Position numbers and translations under genes: made by a program. Below the pieces are notes generated by a model, which did no database searches, was not told the DNA's origin, and worked only from the letters and a program-made list of their open reading frames with translations. DNA of 64,000 nucleotides from Macrostomum hystrix (lineage: Eukaryota > Platyhelminthes > Macrostomidae): contig CATNEN010000029.1 of NCBI GenBank assembly GCA_950097015.1, forward strand, positions 6,281,501 to 6,345,500, in the 5' to 3' direction. Positions 13,601 to 25,600 of the stretch are shown here, piece by piece; position 1 is the first letter of the stretch; every line of letters starts with the position of its first letter.

Positions 13601-16600
13601 TTATCAATATCAAACTCTATATGTATCTCATCTTCTTTTTCTATCTAATCCTCAAATACAATCTCACCCGCTATGCATATACGTTTCCATGGATCTCCAG
13701 TCCACTGCCTTCAATGCCCATCATTCTGTCTCTCGCCTGGTCCTCACCTAAATCCAGGAAGTTTCATCAATAGCAGGCCCGCTAATTCCCACCTCTCCAT
13801 GGCGTTAAAGTGAAACTCCAGCAGTTGCGTGCCTGAATCCCATCGACACTTCACCTCCCATTTCTCACCCTCGCCTCTTCCCCACATTCCGCCGTGTCGT
13901 CTGTCGTTTTTCTCTAGAAAAAAATTCATTCTATTCCACTGCTAGCGGCTAGTCGCCATTTTAGAATAGACGAATGAGCAAGCCTATGATTGTTCTCTAG
14001 CAGCTTTGAATTGGTCTGAAGAATTTCGTATTTTTCTCTAATCTTAGGGTAAAGAAGGGCTTACAATTTTGTCAAATCTATACTGAAGAGAGGGACGGGC
14101 AAATGAAAAATTAAATTGATTTGTCTATTCGGGAGGAATTGTTTCCTTAGAGTGTTCTGGATAGAAGTGGCGAAATTGGGCAGCGTGGAACTCAGTCGAT
14201 TGATTTATTCCGTTTAATCGATACATTTTTCTTCGTCTCATCCTTCCCTAACAGTCTGCTCCTAGTCCTAGTCCTAGTCCTAGTCCCAGTCCCAGTCCCA
14301 GTCCTAGTCCCAGTCCCAGTCCCAGTCCCAGTCCCAGTCCCAGTCCCAGTCCCAGTCCCAGTCCCAGTCCTAGTCCCAGTCCCAGTCCCAGTCCTAGTCC
14401 CAGTCCCAGTCCCAGTCCCAGTCCCAGTCCAAGTCCCAGTCCCAACCCGTCAGAGTCCCAGTCCCAGTCCCAGTCCCAGTCCCAGCCCCAGCCCCAGCCA
14501 CTCACTGGTGCAGGCATCGCGAGTGGAGTCCAGCTGGGCATTCCTGTAGAATCCCTGTCGGCAGGCGCAGGACGCGGAGCCTGGCGCTTCGGCCTGCGAG
14601 TTGTCCGGGCACTTTATGCAGACGTCGGGACCGGCCAGAGACTTGTAAGAGTTGGGCGGGCAGGCTGTGAGGGAGGGAGGGTGGCTAAAGCGTCGGATTC
14701 ACGCCTCACGAAGGTCAGGGGTTCGATTCCTGACTCCACTGGAACAATTTGTGTCCGTTAGCAAGACGATTAACTCTGCTGCTAAATGTACCAGCATTAG
14801 CGGGGGTGACTGTGGGTGGGTGTGGGTGGATGTGGCGTCTCCCCAGTCCATGGACTGAACAGCTGTACGCAGCCTTCAGATGCGCCGCGCAATAGCTGCG
14901 GCTGTGCTGTTAGCTGTACATCTGGCCCAATTGGGGCCCGCAATGATAAACTAATAAACGATTAATTATTGCTGTTACAAAATAATGCGCCCTCTTGGCA
15001 AAAAAGGTGAATTAATAATACTCGAGCTTATGATAACATTTTTTACCTTCAATTAATTTACATTCAAACAAAGTCAATAATTCCCCACCAGTTCAAGGGC
15101 GCTTGTCGGCTGACATTACTTAACAGAAAGTGTACCAGCTGATAGGGTATTGTTTTTTCAATCCCCATTTTCAGCGTCATTCTTCAACTTCCGCAGTTGG
15201 GCATGCAAATAATAGAAAAATGTTGCTTGTATTTTATTCCCCGTGTAGGAAGACAGACACGCTTTCCTAGTTTTTAATCCCAATAGAAAATTTTTATTGA
15301 GTTCATTGTCTCAGGGCCTAGTTGAGTTGGGTTTGTTTCCGGGCGGCGGCGGCGGCACGAGAGAAAAATGAGAGAGACTTGGCGACAAAGATGAGGACAC
15401 AAAGACGCCGACAGATGATATACTCTCAGCTTGGCACCAGGCAGTATAGGTGATGCGGTGAGTGGAGGATGCGTATAAACCTACTCTTCATGCATAAAGA
15501 CTCAAAATTTCTAGGAAATCGATTTGGCTAGCTAACATAGGAAAACAGTATCTTTAAATATTTTTAAAGTGGGATTATGAAGTAGAACTCACCATCATCC
15601 TCCTCTTGATGCCAAAATCAAGAATGCCAAGTATCCTTTAATAAAACAATATTGGATTATCCTAGAGACAATTTTGACCATTAGCTAAAAACTGAATGCG
15701 TTCCATAAAAAAAGAATAAAAGTATTTCTAGATAAGATTGGCTCTGTTCTTTGATCCGAGCTTGATTCACTGGGACAGCTACTCAGAAGGGGCAGAAAAG
15801 CTTTCTCGTAGGGCGAGAGAGAATTGTTGATAATTGTGCTCAGAAATCATAAGATTGTTACAAATGCCGCGAATCTTCAGTGATGCCAGTTAAGGGGTTC
15901 AAGACCTGACCACGGAAACTGACTGCCTGACTGTCATCATTGATAGGTGACTGATAGGTGACTGATAGGTGACTGATAGGTGACTGATAGGTGACAATCA
16001 ACTTATGCAATCGTTTATATATAGCATTATCTGAGCTGCTTGTCGACTACCTGAAGATCTTCAATTCGATGCCTACCTAATCCTAACTCGATTCCTACCT
16101 GATCCCAACTAGATCCCTACCTGATTCCAACTCGATCTGAACATGATCCCTACCTGATCCCTACGTGATCCCAACTCGATCCCTACGTGATCCCAACTCG
16201 ATTTCTACCTGATCCCAACTCGATTCCTACCTGATCCCAACTCAATTCCTACCTGATCCCAACTCAATTCCTACCTGATCCCAACTCGATCCCTACGTGA
16301 TCCCAACTCGATCCCTACGTGATCCCAACTCGATCCCTACGTGATCCCAACTCGATCCCTACGTGACTTACGATCCCTACGATCTCTAAACTTTATCCCT
16401 ATTTGATCCCTATCTTGATCCCTGCCTTACGATTCCCAATCGATCCTTACCTGATCCCCAACTCGATCCCTACCTGATCCCAACTCGATCTGAACATGAT
16501 CCCTACCTGATCCCAACTCGATCCCTATCTGATCCCAACTCGATTCCTACCTGATCTCTAAACTTTATCCCTATTTGATCCCTATCTTGATCCCTGCCTT

Positions 16601-19600
16601 ACGATTCCCAATCGATCCTTACCTGATCCCCAACTCGATCCCTACCTGATCCCAACTCGATCTGAACATGATCCCTACCTGATCCCAACTCGATTCCTAC
16701 CTGATCTCTAAACTTTATCCCTATTTGATCCCTATCTTGATCCCTGCCTTACGATTCCCAATCGATCCTTACCTGATCCCCAACTCGATCCCTACCTGAT
16801 CCCAACTCGATCTGAACATGATCCCTACCTGATCCCAACTCGATCCCTATCTGATCCCAACTCGATTCCTACCTGATCTCTAAACTTTATCCCTATTTGA
16901 TCCCTATCTTGATCCCTGCCTTACGATTCCCAATCGATCCTTACCTGATCCCCAACTCGATCCCTACCTGATCCCAACTCGATCTGAACATGATACCTAC
17001 CTGATCCCAACTCGATCCCTATCTGATCCCAACTCGATTCCTACCTGATCTCTAAACTTTATCCCTATTTGATCCCTATCTTGATCCCTGCCTTACGATT
17101 CCCAATCGATCCTTACCTGATCCCCAACTCGATCCCTACCTGATCCCAACTCGATCTGAACATGATCCCTACCTGATCCCAACTCGATTCCTACCTGATC
17201 TCTAAACTTTATCCCTATTTGATCCCTATCTTGATCCCTGCCTTACGATTCCCAATCGATCCTTACCTGATCCCCAACTCGATCCCTACCTGATCCCAAC
17301 TCGATCTGAACATGATCCCTACCTGATCCCAACTCGATCCCTATCTGATCCCAACTCGATTCCTACCTGATCTCTAAACTTTATCCCTATTTGATCCCTA
17401 TCTTGATCCCTGCCTTACGATTCCCAATCGATCCTTACCTGATCCCCAACTCGATCCCTACCTGATCCCAACTCGATCTGAACATGATACCTACCTGATC
17501 CCAACTCGATCCCTATCTGATCCCAACTCGATTCCTACCTGATCTCTAAACTTTATCCCTATTTGATCCCTATCTTGATCCCTGCCTTACGATTCCCAAT
17601 CGATCCTTACCTGATCCCCAACTCGATCCCTACCTGATCCCAACTCGATCTGAACATGATCCCTACCTGATCCCAACTCGATCCCTACCTGATCCCCAAC
17701 TCGATCCCTGATCCTAGCCGCTTCTTGATCTGACATTTAATCAGATCACTAACTAGGCGATCTAGTTTCTGATAATAAAATCAAATTTCTTTTTGACAGA
17801 CTGCACATGATTAGCAAGAAAAATCAAACAGGCATGACATGACTAGAAAGTTTATACAAAATTTGAGTTGAGAACCCGATTTGAGCCGGCATATCCTCCA
17901 GGTGGGTTTGACGGAGATCAAGACAAGCCAGTAGGTGGGCATGTTTAGTCGCTTCGCATGTCAGTGGGGCTTCCGTGATGTCCCCATACAGCTCAAATCC
18001 CAAACCCGCCGTTTGGGAACAGATGGACCTGACAACCAAGCGGCTACTGGTTTTGGGCCCAGAAAAAAGACTAGCTTCATACTGACTGCTCAAGACATGC
18101 TCAACTTCTGCTTCCCAGTCTGCCTTGGCCGCCGAATTTCACTCTGTGTCTCGCTCTCCACAGTAGCCTGACTGGCATGTGGGCCTGCTTTCAACACAGC
18201 AGGGATAGCCACTTTGCATATAATTTGCATTGCTAATTAGCTCCCGATCCGTCTCTGTATCTGATTCCCATTGTGGGTGAGGCACTTGAGATTTGCTGCG
18301 ACATGGCAGGTTATTATTTTTTTGCTGAAAGAAAGACATTTGAATGCAACTGGTTGCTTGTTCTGCTTTTCACTTCAGTTTTCACGGGACAGAGGAACAT
18401 GGAAGGGAGAGAGGAACATGGGAGGGAGAGAGGAGCATGGGAGGGAGAGAGGAACATGGGAGGGAGAGAGGAGCATGGGAGGGAGAGAGGAACATGGGAG
18501 GGAGAGAGGAACATGGGAGGGAGAGAGGAGCATAGGAGGGAGAGAGGAACATGGGAGGGAGAGAGGAGCATGGGAGGGAGAGAGGAACATGGGAGGGAGA
18601 GAGGAGCATAGGAGGGAGAGAGGAGCATAGGAGGGAGAGAGGAACATGGGAGGGAGAGAGGAACATGGGAGGGAGAGAGGAGCATGGGAGGGAGAGAGGA
18701 ACATGGGAGGGAGAGAGGAGCATGGGAGGGAGAGAGGAGCATAGGAGGGAGAGAGGAGCATAGGAGGGAGAGAGGAGCATAGGAGGGAGAGAGGAACATG
18801 GGAGGGAGAGAGGAACATGGGAGGGAGAGAGGAGCATGGGAGGGAGAGAGTAACATGGGAGGGAGAGAGTAACATGGGAGGGAGAGAGGAACATGGGAGG
18901 GAGAGAGTAACATGGGAGGGAGAGAGGAACATGGGAGGGAGAGAGGAGCATGGGAGGGAGAGAGTAACATGGGAGGGAGAGAGTAACATGGGAGGGAGAG
19001 AGGAACATGGGAGGGAGAGAGGAGCATGGGAGGGAGAGAGTAACATGGGAGGGAGAGAGGAACATGGGAGGGAGAGAGTAACATGGGAGGGAGAGAGGAG
19101 CATGGGAGGGAGAGAGGAGCATGGGAGGGAGGAGCATGGGAGGGAGAGAGTAACATGGGAGGGAGAGAGTAACATGGGAGGGAGAGAGGAACATGGGAGG
19201 GAGAGAGGAGCATGGGAGGGAGAGAGGAACATGGGAGGGAGAGAGGAGCATGGGAGGGAGAGAGGAACATGGGAGGGAGAGAGGAGCATGGGAGGGAGAG
19301 AGTAACATGGGAGGGAGAGAGGAACATGGGAGGGAGAGAGGAACATGGGAGGGAGAGAGTAACATGGGAGGGAGAGAGTAACATGGGAGGGAGAGAGGAA
19401 CATGGGAGGGAGAGAGGAGCATGGGAGGGAGAGAGTAACATGGGAGGGAGAGAGGAACATGGGAGGGAGAAAGGAGCATGGGAGGGAGAGAGTAACATGG
19501 GAGGGAGAGAGTAACATGGGAGGGAGAGAGGAGCATGGGAGGGAGAGAGTAACATGGGAGGGAGAGAGGAACATGGGAGGGAGAGAGGAGCATGGGAGGG

Positions 19601-22600
19601 AGAGAGGAACATGAGAAGGAGGGTTAGAAGAGGGAAGTGAGAAGAGTGACATGCGAGCGTAACAGAGTCACGAGCAGACAGGCAGTGAGATAAAGTGGAT
19701 TGCACGGAGAGGGTAGCCGCGATCAATCTTCTAATGGCAGGTTAATCGTGCCAGAAAAACCGTCTACTGCTGGTTGAACTTTTAGTTTGGAAAATTTTCT
19801 AGGACTTCGCTTGACCGCGTGACCTGATCAGAGCCTTCTCAACCTGCTAATAAATTTTCACTCGACTCAGGCTAAATTTAACCAATTAAACTAGTACTAC
19901 CATATACTCAGGGCCTTCTCACTGACTATTTGTACAATTTTGTAGAATCATAAGTGATTCATTATCCATTTAAATCTGTTTTTTTTAACTGAGTACGAGG
20001 ACAAGGTTTCATTCATTCCAGCACAATGGGTTAACAGCGAATGAATTTTTATAAAGTCAACGTCTAGCTGTTTTTCTCGGATACGGGATAAACGATGGTT
20101 GCATTTTTTGTTTGAATCATTGTCTACTCTAATGTGTGTTTTCCATTGTTTCAATCAGCCTTTGTCCGTGAGTTATTAAGCTCGTAACTGATGAAAAATG
20201 TAAATCCTTCAATACATCTGGGAGGCTGGGGTAGGCTGACACACTGAGGGATCTGGGAGGCTGGGGTGGCTGACACACTGAGGGATCTGGGAGGCTGGGG
20301 TGGCTGACACACTGAGGGATCTGGGAGGCTGGGGTGGCTGACACACTGAGGGATCTGGGAGGCTGGGGTGGCTGACACACTGAGGGATCTGGGAGGCTGG
20401 GGTGGCTGACACACTGAGGGATCTGGGAGGCTGGGGTGGCTGACACACTGAGGGATCTGGGAGGCTGGGGTGGCTGACACACTGAGGGATCTGGGAGGCT
20501 GGGATGGCTGACACACTGAGGGATCTGGGAGGCTGGGGTGGCTGACACACTGAGGGATCTGGGAGGCTGGGGTGGCTGACACACTGAGGGATCTGGGAGG
20601 CTGGGGTGGCTGACACACTGAGGGATCTGGGAGGCTGGGATAGCTGACACACTGAGGGATAAAAGGGCCATCAATCACGGGTACTCACGGTCGCAGGAGG
20701 TGCCGGCCTGTGCGAACCTTCCCGCGCTGCACACGCAGTGGCCGCTGTTGTGCAGATCGAACCACTGACCGTTGAATCGGCAGATTCTTGACGGCGCTGG
20801 TCCGCCGCGTAGTTCGCCGCCTTCAACGCAGCGGCCGCGCACAGTTCGCAGGTCGACAGCTCGCATGTCGGCCGCGGAGTGGTGCGGCGCCGGCGTTCGG
20901 TCGAAGACTGTCAGATTGGCCACAGTCTGCGGACAGGCCATGAAATAGACGCGCACCTGGACCAATGAGACACAGGATCCGGTGTCGCGCAGGGCGATGT
21001 ACAATCCCTTGCGCTGCACTTCAAACGTGAAAACCTTCGTGTTGATGATCTTGTGCATCTGGTCCGTTTGGGGATTTTTTTCCCACTTCACATCGGGCGC
21101 CACCGTGTGGGCCTTCGTGAAGAAGGTGTCGCTCAGGTTGGCAGCCAGACTGGCATCGGCTGCCGAACCCGCGCTGTGCAGCACCATGAGGTCCAGGGTC
21201 TCCTTGCAGCGCTTCAGTCCGTCCGGTCGCGGGTGCTTCGCGCAGGAGCGGGTGGTGAAGCGGAGCTCCACGCTGACTGAACGGGCGTCGCGGCAGTCGA
21301 TGAAGGGGCTCCGCAGCCAGAACTCGAGGGCCTCGTCTGACTCCACCTGGCACACGGAGTACACCATGCCGCTGGCCAGTCCGGAGTTCGACTTGTACCA
21401 CTGCCATTGTTGGGAGGGTTCGGAGATCAGTGTGAGAATGCGATGCGGATGTGACCACTGCCATTGTTGGGAGGGTTCGGAGATCAGTGTGAGAATGCGA
21501 TGCGGATGTGACCACTGCCATTGTTGGGAGGGTTCGGAGATCAGTGTGAGAATGCGATGCGGATGTGACCACTGCCATTGTTGGGAGGGTTCGGAGATCA
21601 GTGTGAGAATGCGATGCGGATGTGACCACTGCCATTGTTGGGAGGGTTCAGAGATCAGTGTGAGAATGCGATGCGGATGTGACCACTGCCATTGTTGGGA
21701 GGGTTCGGAGATCAGTGTGAGAATGCGATGCGGATGTGACCACTGCCATTGTTCGCTTATCATTTTATCAATCTTTCACTAAGTCAATGCATCAGTCTCA
21801 TTAACAAGAGCACGTGAGAAAGGGATCTGACCCCTTTGACTGTGACCTTAGATATCTAAGAAATCTAGCCCAAGCTTTTCACATCAAAGCTTGTTACATC
21901 AAGGAGGCGCAAGGCAACTCAAGGCCGAACGGTAGGGGGTGGGTGGAATGCTGCCACATGGAATTTAGGCCAGCTACTTGTCGAAGACGGGTGCTGCGAG
22001 GCGTGCTGGGTTTGGGAAAGCCTGGCTCCCATCCCGCCAAAGTGTCAGGCAACGAAAGTATAGGACAGCCAATCTAACAGCCCTCCCCAAGAGTTTCTGG
22101 GAAGTGTCTTTCCCGCACCGCTGAGCACACAATTGCTCGGCGTGGGAGAAGAAAATAGGGGAGAGATTCAATAGGTAGGGAGGCTTAGGGATGAGACTAA
22201 TTGAGATTATCCATGACTGGCATGATTCTTGGAGAGCTAAAGCCAGTTCGAGGGGAAGTGTCCTCAGAGCCCTCCGCCTAACTCTTTAGCGGCAGGAATG
22301 CTTTCGCTTTTAAAGTGAACTCTGAGGTCTGGCTTGCTGCTGTTTGCTTCTTCTGAAAGCAACTTAGAAAGTTGATATGGGAATGGAATAGGATGATCTG
22401 AGAATGGAATAGGATGATCTGGGAATGGAATAGGATGATCTGGGAATGGAATAGGATGATCTGGGAATGGAATAGGAAGATCTTGGAATGGAATAGGATG
22501 ATCTGGGAATGGAATAGGATGATCTGGGAATGGAATAAGGATGATCTGGGAATGGAATAGGATGATCTGGGAATGGAATAGGATGATCTGGGAATGGAAT

Positions 22601-25600
22601 AGGATGATCTGGGAATGGAATAGGATGATCTGGGAATGGAATAGGATGATCTGGGAATGGAATAGGATGATCTGGGAATGGAATAAGGATGATCTGGGAA
22701 TGGAATAAGGATGATCTGGGAATGGAATAAGGATGATCTGGGAATGGAATAAGGATGATCTGGGAATGGAATAGGATGATCTGGGAATGGAATAAGGATG
22801 ATCTGGGAATGGAATAAGGATGACCTGGGAATGGAATAAGGATGACCTGGGAATGAAATAAGGATGACCTGGGAATGGAATAAGGATGACCTGGGAATGG
22901 AATAAGGATGACCTGGGAATGAAATAAGGATGACCTGGGAATGGGATAAGGTTGATCTAGGAATGGGATAAGGATGACCTGGGAATGAAATAAGGATGAC
23001 CTGGGAATGGGATAAGGATGATCCGGGAATGGGATAAGGATGACCTGGGAATGGGATAAGGTTGATCTGGGAATGGGATAAGAATGACCTGGGAATGGAA
23101 TAAGGATGATCTGGGAATGGGATAATGATGATCCGGGAATGGGATAAGGATGATCTGGGAATGGAATAGGATGACCTGGGAATGAAATAAGGATGATCTG
23201 GGAATGGAATAAGGATGATCTGGGAATGGGATAATGATGATCTAGGAATGGGATAATGATGATCCGGGAATGGGATAAGGATGATCTGGGAATGGAATTG
23301 GATGATCTGGGAATGGAATAAGGATGACCTGGGAATGGAATAGGATGATCTGGGAATGGGATAAGGATGATCTGGGAATGGAATAAGGATGACCTGGGAA
23401 TGAAATAAGGATGACCTGGGAATGGAATAGGATGACCTGGGAATGGAATAAGGATGACCTGGGAATGGAATAAGGATGATCTGGGAATGGAATAGGATGA
23501 TCTGGGAGTGGAATAAGGATGACCTGGGAATGAAATAAGGATGACCTGGGAATGGGATAAGGTTGATCTAGGAATGGGATAAGGATGACCTGGGAATGGG
23601 ATAAGGTTGATCTAGGAATGGGATAAGGTTGATCTAGGAATGGGATAAGGATGATCTAGGAATGGGATAATGATGATCCGGGAATGGGATAAGGATGATC
23701 TGGGAATGGGATAACGTTAATCTCGGAATGGGAATAGGTATAATATGGGAGTTGGAATAGGGATGATCTAAAAGGGATTAAAATTATTTTTTGAAAGCTT
23801 GGCTAATAATTTTACCTAACATATATTTATGTTAGGTATATAAATTACCAAAGCATAATGTTGAGAAAGTACTCAACTAGAGGAAGAAGTTTTCTTCTCA
23901 GAGAAGGGCCTTCCAAAACCGCAGTCCTCATTAGCGGCAAAAGCTAAAGTTAATTAGGCCAGAAAAAAGTTACTTAACATTGAAGATTTTCCTGCACCTC
24001 GTGCAATGTCTCCGACTAATTATAAAAGTGTGAGCGGAATATTTCACTGATACGAGTGCTTATGCACAGAGCCTGCCAATAGCTTGATTATCAAATAGTT
24101 TGGTATCGTTGAACCCATTGGAAAATGATTACCACTGAGTATATACTGACACATGCGAATGCCGATAATCAATATATCGCGGATTCGTTCTAGCTGCAGG
24201 TGGGGTCGAAATTTGAGTCCATTTACTCAAGATGGCCAACATCTCCTCCTATATGGGTAGCTCTGCGACCTAATTGACTTCCCGTGTTGCTGTGCTCACT
24301 CTGAGGAGATGAGTGCCAGCTGGGCAAACACTGATATCCCACATGCCAGCCTCCCAAATCCTCAGCCCCACCAGAGCAGCGTCATGCCTCTCTTATCTAT
24401 TGAAGTTTCCAGCTGTGAGGGTGGGATAATCCAGTTGATAAGGAAATTTTCCCGAAGCTGTCAATCAATTGAATTTCATAGTTTGCTAGACAACTCAACT
24501 CAACTCAACTCAAAGACAACAGGGTATTTAAATTACCAATTTTTTCTGCATCTCCTAAAATGCAGGACATTTGTGATAATGTTTCCGCTCCATCCGATTG
24601 AAAACAACTTCGAGAACCGCAAAACCTCGGCATCGTCGATATATTCAACGAATCTTGAATCGTGTCCGGGGTGTCTATGTCAAAAACCACATTCGGTTTG
24701 GGAGCTATCGTGAAATTGACAGTGGGTAGGTGAAATATCCCTATGGTCTTCCTACTGTTCACTGTGATTCTAGTCGTGACCCTCCGGCATTGTAGCTGGA
24801 ATTCTATAAAGGTCAAAGTTAGTAGAGGACAACCAGCACTCATGCACGAAATGCGGGCCGGCCGAGCCTAACTCCAACTTTCCCTTTGAATTCAGAGTGG
24901 ACTCAGTCAAATCGCCTGCTGGCCCAAAGCGTGTGGCGACACGTGTCCGTCAAGTCTTTTTTGTATGGGGAAAAGTTGTCTCGACTCATTTTGAGATTGT
25001 ATCAAAAAAAGAGAAAATCTATGTTAGCACTTGCGTTTGAGTTCATTCTTCAATACAACTTCCGTGACCATGGGCAGAAAATACCCATTGAAAAATTGCC
25101 TATCTATCAAAAACTTGTGCAAGTGAGTTTTCAGATATTATTCACAATATTATCATGGAATTATAATAATAGAAAGAGGTTGTAGCCTAGTGGTTAGGGC
25201 GTCGGACTCACGATTTGAAGGTCGGGGGTTCGATTCCCGACTCCACTGAAACAATTTGTGTCCTTTAGCAAGACCCTTAACTCTGCATTGCTTCAGTTCA
25301 CCCAGCTGTTAAATGGGTACCAGCATCAGCTGGGATAATTGAAGGTGGGTGTTGCGTCCCCCCAGTCCATGGACTGAACAGCTGTACGCAGCCTTCAGAT
25401 GCGCCGCGCATTCGCTGCGGCTGTGCTGTCGGCTGCACATCTGGCCCATTTGGGGCAGGTGTAATAAAAAATCTATATAAATAATAATCATATAATAGCA
25501 AGAATAACTTATTGCACCTGCCCGAATTGGGCCAGATGTGCAGAAGACAACGAGCACAGCCGCATCTGAAGGCTGCGTACGGCTGTTCGGCTGTTCAGTC

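Noticed and set aside
18314-19726. Proline/serine-rich open frames of 400-470 codons (minus) and glutamate/arginine-rich frames (plus)
   Set aside because: Translation of a 19-bp repeat in all frames; no start context, splice structure or non-repeat domain.
20982-21782. 266-codon plus-strand frame opposite the Eph ligand-binding exon
   Set aside because: Antisense shadow of exon 3 plus the 57-bp repeat; the minus frame has clear Eph homology.
24309-24843. Overlapping plus and minus frames of 134 and 112 codons as a nested gene or extra Eph exon
   Set aside because: No recognisable domain, and Eph exons 2 and 3 already join in phase with domain continuity.
25180-25255. Functional tRNA gene
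   Set aside because: A and B boxes are present, but the sequence continues as a SINE body repeated elsewhere in the window, and no proper acceptor stem closes.
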